The translations under genes were made by a program, and so were the position numbers. 64,000 nt of DNA from Desulfobacteraceae bacterium 4572_130 (GTDB lineage Bacteria; Desulfobacterota; Desulfobacteria; Desulfobacterales; Desulfobacteraceae), in NCBI GenBank assembly GCA_002084425.1, contig NBLN01000011.1, positions 62,001 through 126,000 of the forward strand. The letters are read 5' to 3'. Shown here piece by piece: positions 35,383 to 44,631 of the stretch. Positions within the stretch are counted from its first letter, which is position 1, and every line of letters begins with the position of its first letter. The notes under the pieces are model-generated. The model was not told where the DNA came from, made no database searches, and worked only from the letters and a program-made list of their open reading frames with translations.

Positions 35383-37137
35383 ATGAATATAAAAAAACAA
35401 TCATTTAAAAGACATAAAACTTTTTTTAAAGAAGAACAATATAATCAATTACAATTTAAACAAGGTCAAACAGCAAAAAAAAATAAAGAATTAATTAAAA
35501 TAGCGCTTGCATATCCCAATACCTATGAAACAGGAATGTCAAATCTGGGATTTCAAAAAATATATAGTCTTATTAATGAACTTGACAATGTTTTGTGTGA
35601 GCGTGTTTTTCTTCCCACCCCCGAAGTTAAATCTGATAAAACCAAATCCAATAAAATAATAACCTATGAAACAGGCACTAATATTGCTAAATTTGATATT
35701 ATTGCCTTTTCAATCTCATTTGAAAATGATTATCTAAATTTAGCTTTAATGCTTAAAAATGCAGGCATTCCTTTAAAATCATTTAATCGTAATAAATTCC
35801 ATCCTTTAATAATTGCAGGGGGAGTTGCGTGTTTTCTTAATCCAGAACCCATTGCCTGTTTTATAGATTGTTTTTTGCTTGGAGAGGCAGAATTTTTAAT
35901 TAAGGAATTTTTTGATATTTATGATTTAAAAATTTCCAAGCATGAAAATAAAAAAAAACTTACCAGGAAAATTAAAAGTATTTATGTTCCATGTTTTTAT
36001 AAATCAAAATATACAGAAAAAGGAAGATTTGCAGGAACTTTTCCCATAAAAAAATATGCTCCAAAAAAAATTGTAAAAACACATGTTAAAGATTTATCAA
36101 AAATAAAAACTATAACAAAAATTTTTACATTAAAAACAGTATTTAAAAATACATTTTTAATTGAAATTGGAAGAGGTTGTCCTCATGGATGCAGATTTTG
36201 CAGTGCAGGATTTATTTATAGACCTGTGCGTTTTTATTCCAAAGATATTATAATTTCCGCAATTAATGATTCAGAAGAATTTACAAAAAAAATAGGGCTT
36301 GTAAGTGCTGCTGTATCTGACCATCCTAAAATTAATGAAATATGTAATTATGCAATTAAAAACAATTGTACAATTTCCTTTAGTTCCCTTCGTTTAGATG
36401 GCCTTACAAAGGATTTATTAAAAACAATTAAAAATTCAGGTTCTAAAAGTGTTGCAATTGCTCCAGAAGCAGGTTCCAAAAGAATGTGGAAAATCATTAA
36501 TAAAAAAATAACAGAAAAACAAATACTTGATGCAGTTGAAAACCTTGTAAATTCTGGAATAATAAATATTAAATTATATTTTATGATTGGACTTCCTTTT
36601 GAAACTAATGATGATGTAAGAGAAATTGTTTTATTAACGGAAAAAATCAAGCAGGTTTTTCTTAAACAAAGTAGAAATAATAAAAAAATAGGCAGAATTA
36701 CTCTAAGCATTAATCCTTTTATTCCCAAACCATTTACTCCATTTCAATATGCTTGTATGGCAACAGTTTCTATATTAAAGAAAAAATTAAATATAATTAA
36801 AAATGGTTTAAAGAAAAATCCAGATATTAAAATTAAATGTGAATCATTTAAAATGGCAAAAATAAATGCCTTATTATCAAGGGGAGATAGAAGAACTTCT
36901 GATATAATAGAACTTGCTTTGGAAAAAGGCTTAAGTTTTGCAATAAAGCAAAATCAAAATTATTGTGATTTTAAGCTTTATTCTGAGAGAAATCCTGATG
37001 ACCCTTTGCCTTGGGATATTATTAATATGGGAATTAAAAAAGATTTTTTTCTAAAACAATATAATCTTGCAAAAAATGAAAAACAAAGCCCTGACTGCCC
37101 CATGATTAATTGCAAAAATTGCAGGATTTGCAGGTGA
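35383..37137 (+). CDS. B12-binding-type radical SAM protein (TIGR03960-like)
   Basis: This is a 584-aa protein. The N-terminal ~200 residues resemble a cobalamin-binding-like domain (LAYPNTYETGMSNLGFQKIY, FLLGEAEFL). A radical SAM core follows, with GRGCPHGCRFCSAGF giving the CxxxCxxC iron-sulfur motif from about residue 266, then LSFSSLRLDGL, IAPEAGSKRMWK and IGLPFETNDDV. The C-terminus holds another cysteine cluster (CPMINCKNCRIC). It matches the TIGR03960-type family, whose substrate is unknown. The usual neighbour (a DUF2344 protein) is not here. It has no good ribosome binding site. Confidence 0.85.
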   Translation: MNIKKQSFKRHKTFFKEEQYNQLQFKQGQTAKKNKELIKIALAYPNTYETGMSNLGFQKIYSLINELDNVLCERVFLPTPEVKSDKTKSNKIITYETGTNIAKFDIIAFSISFENDYLNLALMLKNAGIPLKSFNRNKFHPLIIAGGVACFLNPEPIACFIDCFLLGEAEFLIKEFFDIYDLKISKHENKKKLTRKIKSIYVPCFYKSKYTEKGRFAGTFPIKKYAPKKIVKTHVKDLSKIKTITKIFTLKTVFKNTFLIEIGRGCPHGCRFCSAGFIYRPVRFYSKDIIISAINDSEEFTKKIGLVSAAVSDHPKINEICNYAIKNNCTISFSSLRLDGLTKDLLKTIKNSGSKSVAIAPEAGSKRMWKIINKKITEKQILDAVENLVNSGIINIKLYFMIGLPFETNDDVREIVLLTEKIKQVFLKQSRNNKKIGRITLSINPFIPKPFTPFQYACMATVSILKKKLNIIKNGLKKNPDIKIKCESFKMAKINALLSRGDRRTSDIIELALEKGLSFAIKQNQNYCDFKLYSERNPDDPLPWDIINMGIKKDFFLKQYNLAKNEKQSPDCPMINCKNCRICR

Positions 37138-37496
37138 GATAGACAGGTTTTTTTTGAAAATAGATTATATAAACAATTTAATTAAATACCCGCCTCAAAT
37201 ATCTACTTCCAGATATTATTTTCAATATTTATAAAGTTTTGCATTAGTATCAATCCATCCGAGAATTATAGTCTTTTTTGACCTAAAGATTATCCCATAA
37301 AAGTCTGTGAGTTTCATTTTTAACAGTACTTATTTTTCCTTTAATTCTTTGATTCATTTCATTAAGTAATTTTTGATATTATTTTTAATATTATTTATTA
37401 AAAAAGTTGATTTTTTAATATTTAAATCAGGTATTATTAATAGACAAATTTATTTATTGTTAAAAATTCAATATTTTTTTATATGGGAGGAATAAA
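37138..37496. other. AT-rich intergenic region, no gene seen
   Basis: This 359-bp AT-rich gap carries runs of T and A. Neither strand shows a convincing ORF, RNA gene or repeat shared with other parts of the window. A ribosome binding site (GGGAGGAA) for the next small gene lies at its right end. Confidence 0.5.
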
Positions 37497-37718
37497 ATGA
37501 TAACTGATAGCAAAGAAGCAAAAGAGATATTAGAGGAAATAGATTCCTCTAATTTTACTGTAAAGATATCTAAAAAAATAGAAAACAAGCAGACTGGAGT
37601 GATAAGAGACCAGTCAATAGAAATTATTAGTAAGCCGCCTAATCAACTGGATAGATTAATACGAAAAATTTTTAATAAATTTACAAATTTTTTATTAAAA
37701 GGAAGGTTTTTTGATTAG
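37497..37718 (+). CDS. Small hypothetical protein
   Basis: This 73-aa charged protein has an excellent ribosome binding site (GGGAGG, 7 nt before the ATG), which is the main reason to accept it. It begins with an acidic helix (SKEAKEILEEID), followed by a strand pair and a basic C-terminal helix (LDRLIRKIFNKFTNFLLKG) that could touch membrane or nucleic acid. I do not recognise a family. It stands alone, just upstream of a 117-bp inverted-repeat element. Confidence 0.55.
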   Translation: MITDSKEAKEILEEIDSSNFTVKISKKIENKQTGVIRDQSIEIISKPPNQLDRLIRKIFNKFTNFLLKGRFFD

Positions 37719-37746
37719 ATCATTAAAAATCTATATTAGATATATT

Positions 37747-37863
37747 TCAAGTTTTCGTACCCTTAGCAAGTATTTGTTAAGATAGAACTAAATTTGAAAA
37801 AAATTAAAGTTTAGTTTATGTACATAAATATTTAAATGAACTGTTTATGGGTACGAAACTTGA
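37747..37863. repeat. 117-bp element bounded by a 16-bp inverted repeat
   Basis: The left arm TCAAGTTTTCGTACCC (37747-37762) matches the right arm GGGTACGAAACTTGA (37849-37863) in inverted orientation with one missing base. The interior is AT-rich. It lies between the small hypothetical gene and the end of larB and could act as a two-way terminator or be a small MITE-like insertion. Confidence 0.55.
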
Positions 37864-37867
37864 GTAT

Positions 37868-38623
37868 TCAAATATTATTCTGATTAATAGTTGATGCCAT
37901 ATAACCTGCACCAAACCCATTATCAATATTTACTACTGCAATATTAGGGCTGCATGAATTAAGCATACCAAGAAGGGCAGTAACTCCTTTAAAGCTTGCA
38001 CCATACCCAATGCTTGTGGGAACTGCAATTACAGGAGCTTTAACAAGACCTGCAACAACACTTGGAAGCGCACCTTCCATTCCAGCAGCAACAACAATAA
38101 CTGAGGCTTTTTCAATAAGATCCTTATGAGCAAAAAGCCTGTGAATTCCTGCAACACCAACATCAAATAAAGATTTTACCTTATTTCCCATAACTTGTGC
38201 AGTTATATATGCTTCTTTTGCCACAGGAATATCTGAAGTTCCTGCTGAAATTATAAGGATTTCTCCTTTTGCCAGGATTTTAGGAGGGGATTTTTTTAAA
38301 ACAAGAACTTTTGCATCTTTATGATATTTTATATTTTTTATACTTTTTTGTATTTCCAAGGCTTTTTCAGGATTAACTCTGGTTGTTAAAATAATATTTT
38401 CATATTTTTCTATAGATTTTATAATATTAATTATTTGAAATGCTGTTTTGCCTTGTCCATAGATAACTTCAGGAAAGCCTTTCCTAATAGAGCGATGATG
38501 ATCTATGTGAGCATAATTTATATCTTCAAAAAAAATATGTTTTAAACTTTTTTTTGCATGATTTGCAGATATTAATCCTTTTTCTACTTGTTCAAGAATC
38601 TTTGAAAGATTTTTTAAGTTCAT
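37868..38623 (-). CDS. larB: LarB, nickel-pincer cofactor biosynthesis carboxylase/hydrolase
   Basis: This is a 251-aa protein. An N-terminal helical domain precedes the RKGFPEVIYGQGKTA motif. The PurE-like C-terminal core has SAGTSDIPVAKEA, VGVAGIHRLF, VVAAGMEGALPSVVAGL and PTSIGYGASFKG, then VVNIDNGFGAGYMA, all typical of LarB. It carboxylates and hydrolyses nicotinic acid adenine dinucleotide to start making the nickel-pincer nucleotide of lactate racemase-type enzymes. larC, larE and larA are not in the window. In its direction of transcription it lies downstream of the actin-like gene. Confidence 0.88.
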   Translation of the reverse strand: MNLKNLSKILEQVEKGLISANHAKKSLKHIFFEDINYAHIDHHRSIRKGFPEVIYGQGKTAFQIINIIKSIEKYENIILTTRVNPEKALEIQKSIKNIKYHKDAKVLVLKKSPPKILAKGEILIISAGTSDIPVAKEAYITAQVMGNKVKSLFDVGVAGIHRLFAHKDLIEKASVIVVAAGMEGALPSVVAGLVKAPVIAVPTSIGYGASFKGVTALLGMLNSCSPNIAVVNIDNGFGAGYMASTINQNNI

Positions 38624-38756
38624 TTGCTTTAAGATTTCCTAGTTTGAAATATTTATATATTTTAAATCATGAGAAGTACAAAAAAAGACTTATTGCAAAA
38701 ACATTGAAAACTTATAATCAAATGTTAAGTATTTTATTAAACCATAAAAAGTAAGA

Positions 38757-38792
38757 AAGACACGAAAAGTATTTTATGTTTTTTCGTGTCTT
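38757..38792. terminator. Hairpin terminator, 12-bp stem
   Basis: AAGACACGAAAA (38757-38768) pairs perfectly with TTTTCGTGTCTT (38781-38792) around a 12-nt loop, between the end of the actin-like gene and the start of larB, both on the minus strand. Pyrimidine-rich DNA follows on that strand. A related CACGAAA-type hairpin stands at 51062-51119, so this is also a dispersed motif. Confidence 0.6.
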
Positions 38793-38841
38793 CTAGTGTT
38801 TTTTTACGATTATAAGTTTTTATAATTTAAATTTTTTCCCT

Positions 38842-39861
38842 TTACTTTTTTCCCTTTACTTTTTTATCAGTCTCATTAATTTCTGAAAATTCTGGTGATG
38901 GTGAATATCCCCATTTATATCTGCCAAATTTTAAATATCCTTGAACATTATTAAATCTAATATCTGAAGTTTCTGATATTGGAATAATATTTCCTTCTAT
39001 TAAGGGTTGAAGATATTTTGCTAATTCAGAACTTCCTCCGCCAGATAGAATTATTGAATCAAGATCCCAATCATTTTCCCATAATCTATTTAAATCTGCT
39101 GCTATGCCGGATGCTACATGGGTATAAACTCTTTTTTTCAGATTGGAAATATTATATTCCTTGCCCTTAATTTTAATTTTACCTGATTTAATAAATTTAA
39201 ACATACGATAAAGTTCAATATTAACACCACTTTCCTGTTTCAGCTTATTGGCAATAACTGAAAAACATTTTGATATTCCTGTGTCCATAGTTGTTGAGCT
39301 TCTTTCCACATATTGAAGACGATCAAATATACTATAATCAGTTGTTTTAAATCCAATGTCTATAACCCCAATTTTTTGTCTGGAAAGCTCCATATCAGAT
39401 ATTTTGCCATTATCATCCATTATTAAGTTAAATATACTTCCAATGGGTTGGGGAATCATATGTACTTTATTTATATATAATTTTTTCTTAATATCTTTTC
39501 CATCAAGATTATCTCTTTTAAAAAATTCTACTGGCAGTCCTGAAACAACATTAAAAGAAGTATTATTTTTGCAGCATAATCCAGCAGCAGTAACAGCAAG
39601 AATTTTAACAAAATCGCTAAGTAGTTTTTCTTGGTTTAAAGTAAATTTTCTTATATTAGATTGCAGCTCTGCAAAATTTCCTATGAAATAAGCTTTATCA
39701 TCTATAGTTATATGAAGATTTGATGCTGATGTATCTTCACCAATTAAGGATTTAAATTGGATATTTGTAAAATCTCCTATAAGAGACATAAAACTAACGG
39801 AATTAGTACCATTATAGGCTTTAGTAAATCCAAATCCTACATCTATTCCTAAAATCTCCAT
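38842..39861 (-). CDS. ParM/StbA-family actin-like ATPase
   Basis: This 339-aa protein has an actin fold. It shows phosphate-1 motif LGIDVGFGFTKAYNG, VVSGLPVEFF, phosphate-2 motif IGVIDIGFKTTDYSIF and adenosine motif SIILSGGGSSELAKYL. This pattern is typical of the ParM/StbA/Alp group that segregates plasmids, rather than MreB or MamK. No ParR-like partner or centromere-type iterons are visible beside it. The start ATG 39861 has AAGGGGAG upstream; a longer TTG-type start was rejected. It is divergent from the CorA-Cmr operon, so it may be a plasmid remnant or part of the accessory island. Confidence 0.8.
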   Translation of the reverse strand: MEILGIDVGFGFTKAYNGTNSVSFMSLIGDFTNIQFKSLIGEDTSASNLHITIDDKAYFIGNFAELQSNIRKFTLNQEKLLSDFVKILAVTAAGLCCKNNTSFNVVSGLPVEFFKRDNLDGKDIKKKLYINKVHMIPQPIGSIFNLIMDDNGKISDMELSRQKIGVIDIGFKTTDYSIFDRLQYVERSSTTMDTGISKCFSVIANKLKQESGVNIELYRMFKFIKSGKIKIKGKEYNISNLKKRVYTHVASGIAADLNRLWENDWDLDSIILSGGGSSELAKYLQPLIEGNIIPISETSDIRFNNVQGYLKFGRYKWGYSPSPEFSEINETDKKVKGKK

Positions 39862-40049
39862 GACAGCTCCCCTTTTATTATAAAACACTAGGCTTTTTTT
39901 AAGCTTGTAAGTCTTTGATTAATATAAAAAATTTAATACCATTATGTATTATATATAGTCAAGAATATCAATATTCATCAGCCTTTTTTTACTAAATTAT
40001 CAATATTAAAAAATTTTGCAGAATTGGAATAAACCCAAAGACCAGAATT

Positions 40050-40129
40050 AAACTGCTTGCTATGCTATTAGTAACCTTTTAAATTAAGGACACAATATCA
40101 GTTGACAAGCAGTTTTTAAAAAGTTTAAT
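40050..40129 (+). promoter_or_regulatory. Promoter of the corA-cmr operon with overlapping inverted repeat
   Basis: A consensus -35 box TTGACA (40102-40107), a 16-bp spacer and a -10 box TTTAAT (40124-40129) stand 116 bp upstream of the operon. AAACTGCTTG (40050-40059) is a perfect inverted repeat of CAAGCAGTTT (40106-40115), which overlaps the -35 box, so a regulator or a DNA/RNA loop could act there. The other 200 bp of this gap are AT-rich without a gene. Confidence 0.5.
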
Positions 40130-40244
40130 GTCATGCCGCCATAAAAATCAAAAAAAACGCTATTTTTTATGATATAAATTTCAAAAATTCTTAATTTTAT
40201 ATTAAATTTATTATGTCATTTTTTTTAAAAAAAAGGAGTAGATC

Positions 40245-41849
40245 GTGACAGAACAACTCTACAGTTATCATGCTTTTTTATTTCCATTTACATGGGAAAT
40301 AAATCAAAAAATTAATATAAAAAAAATTAAAGAGTATCTTAAAAAATCAGGGTGGGAATATCCTCCCTTTACCATTGAAAATGAAAAAGATTACAATCAA
40401 TTCATATATTTTTATGAATATGCAAGAGATGCAATTTATAATACTGATAAAAACTTTAAAAACAATCAAACAACTTATAATTTTGAATACAATATTTGTA
40501 ATGGAAAATATAAAATAAAGATTAAAAATAAAGAAAATCCCTATGAACTTAATATTGAATCAATATCATTAAAGATTTATGAAACAGGTGTGGCAATTCT
40601 TTGTTTTAACATGGAAAACAAAAAATACGCATGTAAAGAAGATATTAAAATAATTAATGATTTTGGCAGAAGAATTTATCCACAGTTTTTGCCTCTTGAA
40701 AAAGTTAAAGAAAGTTTTTTATCTGAGTATATTGAAATTACAGGTGATAATTTAAAATCTAAAAATTTAAAGGAAGATTTTAAGTCTTATGAAAATATAA
40801 ATTTTGATATTTCCAAAAACCAAAGCCCAGTAAAATTACCAGAATTTATTAAAAAGCTCTTTGGAGAAAATTTTTCAACCCAAAAAGAAAAAAACAAAGT
40901 ATTTGTTAACCCGATTATTGATGATAGAATGTTCACAATTTGCTGGTATGGGAATAATCGTCTATCTCACAGACTTACACAATTTGAAAATAAACATAAT
41001 CAATATACCTATGCACAGGATCCTTTCTGGCATGAATTTGTTTTTATTGATGGAAAAGATGCAACCTGTAAATCCAAAACTATGCTACCAGAACTTTTAA
41101 AAAAGCATACCTATAACAGATGGGCAGATTATGGAACTATTTATGGTATAACAAGATATTCTTTTATGCTGCTTACTACTGAAGGAAAGTTCTCTGAAGA
41201 TGTATTATTAAAACATCTCAAAACCATGTATCATCAAATAGCAGTTTTAACCCTTGCCCAAAGAGCTTCTATTTTAAATTTTTCCAAAAGAATTACTGAT
41301 ATTTTAAATGGTAATTATAATATGCCTGATATGTCTGATGAAATATCAACGCTGCATAAAGATTATATTGGATTTATTAATAAAATGTATTTTAATGAAA
41401 TTACAGCTCAGGAACAAGGAATTGAGATTTACGATATAATGCTTAATCACATGAGAATAAAGGAAAATATAAAAAATCTTAATACACAAATAAGAGAATT
41501 ACATGATTTTGTAGAATTAGAGACAAAAAAAATATCTAATAAAAAACTTACTTTTTTATCAATACTCGGAGCGGTTTTATTATTACCAACATTTATAACT
41601 GGATTTTTGGGCATGAATGTTTTTTATCTTGATAATAAAAAAGGTGAGAATTTTTCATCTGTTCAACAAATAGTCATGTTTATAAAAGAGCATGAAGGTA
41701 TGACTGCCTTAGTTTTAGGTTTTATAATCATTTGTATGTTTTTATATTTAGATTTTCTAGGTTCATGTACTAAAATCAAGAGGTGCTGCAAGTATGTAAG
41801 GAGCAAAACCAAGGATATCTGTAAAAGTTTATGTAAAAAAATTAGTTAA
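40245..41849 (+). CDS. corA: CRISPR-associated CorA-family membrane protein (type III effector)
   Basis: This is a 534-aa protein. A large soluble N-terminal part (about residues 1-430) ends in a long helix. Two membrane segments follow: about 435-455, ending in the CorA signature Gly-Met-Asn (FLGMNVF, near 456-458), and about 485-507. A short basic Cys-rich tail (GSCTKIKRCCKYVRSKTK) ends the protein. CorA proteins are pentameric Mg2+ channels. Homologues next to Bacteroides cmr genes are effectors gated by the SAM-AMP messenger made by Cas10. Start is GTG 40245 behind AAGGAG. cmr1 follows within 29 bp, so this gene heads the operon. Confidence 0.82.
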   Translation: MTEQLYSYHAFLFPFTWEINQKINIKKIKEYLKKSGWEYPPFTIENEKDYNQFIYFYEYARDAIYNTDKNFKNNQTTYNFEYNICNGKYKIKIKNKENPYELNIESISLKIYETGVAILCFNMENKKYACKEDIKIINDFGRRIYPQFLPLEKVKESFLSEYIEITGDNLKSKNLKEDFKSYENINFDISKNQSPVKLPEFIKKLFGENFSTQKEKNKVFVNPIIDDRMFTICWYGNNRLSHRLTQFENKHNQYTYAQDPFWHEFVFIDGKDATCKSKTMLPELLKKHTYNRWADYGTIYGITRYSFMLLTTEGKFSEDVLLKHLKTMYHQIAVLTLAQRASILNFSKRITDILNGNYNMPDMSDEISTLHKDYIGFINKMYFNEITAQEQGIEIYDIMLNHMRIKENIKNLNTQIRELHDFVELETKKISNKKLTFLSILGAVLLLPTFITGFLGMNVFYLDNKKGENFSSVQQIVMFIKEHEGMTALVLGFIIICMFLYLDFLGSCTKIKRCCKYVRSKTKDICKSLCKKIS

Positions 41850-41878
41850 AAAAATTTTTTATGCAGGGAGAAAAGCTG

Positions 41879-43090
41879 ATGCAAGAAAAAAAAGAGGCTG
41901 GGGCAGAATCAAAGTTTAAATTTGAAATAAAACTTAAACAACACACCCCAATGATACATTTTCAACATGCTCAAACAGGTGCTAGTCTAAGAGCTACAGA
42001 GCTTAAGCCAAAGCTTGATAAGTTTTTAAAAAAGAAATGTCCTTATTTGCCTTTTGGAGAAAAAGGAAATTTGGATTATAAGGTAAAAATTATTACAAGC
42101 AATATAGAGTTTAAGGATATAACACCTCCTAAACAAGATGAAAATGGTAATATAAAAACAAATTCAAAAGGAGAAATACAACGAGAAGCATATCCTAATT
42201 TTTTTGGAAATATTGGAAGTAATAATGGAAATTATAAAAAAACATCATTTACGAGAAGTATAATTAATTTAGAATTTTTTTCTTTTGAAAAAGAAATAAA
42301 AAAAGCTATTAAGGAAAATTTTACAGAATTTATATTAAAAACAAATTTTGGAACAAGGCAATCAAAGGGATTTGGCTCCTTTTATATTCATCCTGATGAA
42401 GAAAACTACAAAAAGCCAAATTTAAAGTATAAATTTACTGTTGACTCAACAAAGATAAAAGAACTTTTTTATAAAATTGAGCTTTTTTATAAAACTTTAA
42501 GAAGTGGAATAAATAGAGTTAATTTTAAGTCTAAAACAACCATTTTTTATTTTAAATCAATGATGTTTCTTTATGCTAAACATATAGGAATTCAATGGGA
42601 TAAAAAAAGTATAAAAGAGGCATATTTCACTAAGGGTTTAACTGCCCAAAATGTAAAACACAAAAAACCTGAAAAAAATAAAAAATTAATGAAAGATTTA
42701 CTTGGTCTTTCAGCAACTGAATCATGGAAAAGTTATAACGAGACTATAAAAAAAGAACATAAAAACAAGGAAATTGATAGATTCAAATCTCCTATCATTT
42801 TTAAGCCATTATTGAATAAAAATAATGGTTTTGATGTTTATTTTTATGCAAAAAAAATAAATCCTGATTTTCTTGGTCAATGTTTCGTTATCAAGAACAA
42901 CAGTCGTAATGATTTAAAACTTCAAGTTCCTGAAAAATTTGATTTTGATGAGTTTCTTGCTTTTGCATTAAAGGTTGACCTTTATAGTCATGTTGAAAAT
43001 GTTGACACTAATTTTCATAGCACCAAAGAATTTAAATCAATAAAAGTTATATATGATGATATAAATAAAAATTTACGAGGTGCAAAATGA
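41879..43090 (+). CDS. cmr1: Type III-B RAMP protein Cmr1-like
   Basis: This is a 403-aa RAMP protein. It begins with FEIKLKQHTPMIHFQHAQTGASLRATELKPKLDKF, the opening of the Cmr1-like protein found in Bacteroides-type III-B loci, and has the glycine-rich RAMP loop FGTRQSKGFGSFYI near residue 168. Cmr1 caps the Cmr complex near the 3' end of the crRNA and target RNA. ATG 41879 follows AGGGAG by 9 nt and is preferred to ATG 41861. The stop overlaps the cas10 start in ATGA. Confidence 0.8.
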   Translation: MQEKKEAGAESKFKFEIKLKQHTPMIHFQHAQTGASLRATELKPKLDKFLKKKCPYLPFGEKGNLDYKVKIITSNIEFKDITPPKQDENGNIKTNSKGEIQREAYPNFFGNIGSNNGNYKKTSFTRSIINLEFFSFEKEIKKAIKENFTEFILKTNFGTRQSKGFGSFYIHPDEENYKKPNLKYKFTVDSTKIKELFYKIELFYKTLRSGINRVNFKSKTTIFYFKSMMFLYAKHIGIQWDKKSIKEAYFTKGLTAQNVKHKKPEKNKKLMKDLLGLSATESWKSYNETIKKEHKNKEIDRFKSPIIFKPLLNKNNGFDVYFYAKKINPDFLGQCFVIKNNSRNDLKLQVPEKFDFDEFLAFALKVDLYSHVENVDTNFHSTKEFKSIKVIYDDINKNLRGAK

Positions 43091-44631
43091 CAAATAAATA
43101 TATTGGACTCACAATTGGACCTATTTATAAAACACTCACCAGTGTCAAGGCAACAAGAGAGATTTGGGGTGCAAGTTATATATTTTCTTATATTATGAAA
43201 AAAATTATTAAAAAGCTTAAAAAGAGTGGAAAAGAATTTATAATTCCATACACAGATGATTCTAATGATTCTAAAATGTTTGAACATGGTCAAGAAGTAG
43301 GACTTTTCCATGACAGGTTTATTTTTAAAGCAGAATCAGATGATTCTGAAGGTGATCTTGAAGAAGTTGAAAAGATAAAGAATAAAGTTTTAGAAGAAAT
43401 TGCAGAAGAAATGACAAATGTAGTTAGAGAAAAAGAACAAAATAAAATTTATGAGTTTCTTAAAAAATACTTTCAGATTTATTTTTGTGAAAAAGAAATA
43501 AAGGGAGATTATAAGGAAGTAAATAAAGAAATAAATAATCATCTTGATGTCTTGGAACTTCAGTCAAAATTTATTCCGCAAATATCAATGAACTATCTTT
43601 TTGATTTTTTTGATAAAATCAATTCATCTTTTCTTATTAAGGACGCTTTTGGTAAGACAAAATCTCATTCATTTCCTTCAATTCCAGAAATTGCAGCATT
43701 AAAGGGAAGAGATGATCTTCTTTGGAAAGATGCCAATGGAGATGAAATAAAATTACCACGAAAGGTAAAAAAGAAAAATGGGAAAGAAATTGAAACCTAT
43801 GATACCGATGACACAACCATTTATGGAGATCTAAAAGCAGCCAACAAAGATAAATTTAAACAATATCATAAATATATAGCAATTGTTCAAGCAGATGGTG
43901 ATAATCTTGGCAAGACAATTAAAGCATTAGAAAAAAATCAAGATTTTACTGATCTTTCCAAGGCATTATTTGATTTTTCAAAAAATGCTCATAAAAAAAT
44001 TAAAGAATTTGGCGGTGTAACCATTTATGCAGGTGGAGATGATCTTCTTTTTTTTGCTCCTATTGTTTCAGATAATAAATCTGTTTTTGAGCTTGTGTAT
44101 GATCTTGGAAAACTGTTTAAAGATAAATTTAAAGAGTTTGATAAAAAGCCTACACTTTCAGCAGGTATTTCCATAACTTATTATAAATATCCTATGGGCG
44201 AAGCTCTTGAAAATGCAACAAATCTTCTTTTTAAAGCAAAGAATTTTAAAGATAAAAATGCTGTGGCATTTGAAGTTCAAAAGCATAGTGGTCAAAGTTT
44301 TTCTGGAGTTTTTAACAAAGATACAAATGAATACTTAAAATTCAAACAATTAATTCAATGTAATACTGAAGATAAAATGCTTACCTCCCTTATTCACAAA
44401 TTAAATTTTCACAATGCAATTATAAAAGAGATTGGAACCGATGCAACAAAGCTCAATAATTATTTTGCAAACTTTTTTAATGAGCAGGAGCATAAAGAGT
44501 TTAAAGATTTAATTGATTTAACAGCACAGCTTATAAACAGGATTTATTGTACCTGCCGAAATGAACAGGAAAAAACAGAGCTTATCTATGCAAGCTTACG
44601 CCTTAAAAAATTTATTGGGGGTGAAAGATGA
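43087..44631 (+). CDS. cmr2: Cas10/Cmr2, nucleotidyl cyclase subunit of the type III-B complex
   Basis: This 514-aa protein is short for Cas10. No N-terminal HD nuclease motif is present; the protein opens directly with a palm-like segment (YIGLTIGPIYKTL). The cyclase palm holds VQADGDNLGK near residue 275 and the catalytic GGDD at 316-319 (YAGGDDLLFFAP). LSAGISITYYKYPMGEAL follows, as in GGDEF-like folds. It should synthesise a cyclic oligoadenylate or SAM-AMP when target RNA binds, without cutting DNA. It overlaps cmr1 and cmr3 by 4 bp each. Confidence 0.9.
   Translation: MTNKYIGLTIGPIYKTLTSVKATREIWGASYIFSYIMKKIIKKLKKSGKEFIIPYTDDSNDSKMFEHGQEVGLFHDRFIFKAESDDSEGDLEEVEKIKNKVLEEIAEEMTNVVREKEQNKIYEFLKKYFQIYFCEKEIKGDYKEVNKEINNHLDVLELQSKFIPQISMNYLFDFFDKINSSFLIKDAFGKTKSHSFPSIPEIAALKGRDDLLWKDANGDEIKLPRKVKKKNGKEIETYDTDDTTIYGDLKAANKDKFKQYHKYIAIVQADGDNLGKTIKALEKNQDFTDLSKALFDFSKNAHKKIKEFGGVTIYAGGDDLLFFAPIVSDNKSVFELVYDLGKLFKDKFKEFDKKPTLSAGISITYYKYPMGEALENATNLLFKAKNFKDKNAVAFEVQKHSGQSFSGVFNKDTNEYLKFKQLIQCNTEDKMLTSLIHKLNFHNAIIKEIGTDATKLNNYFANFFNEQEHKEFKDLIDLTAQLINRIYCTCRNEQEKTELIYASLRLKKFIGGER

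Noticed and set aside
38842-39861. MamK magnetosome actin, given the possible relation to magnetotactic sulfate reducers
   Set aside because: The sequence pattern fits the ParM/StbA group better and no magnetosome genes are nearby.
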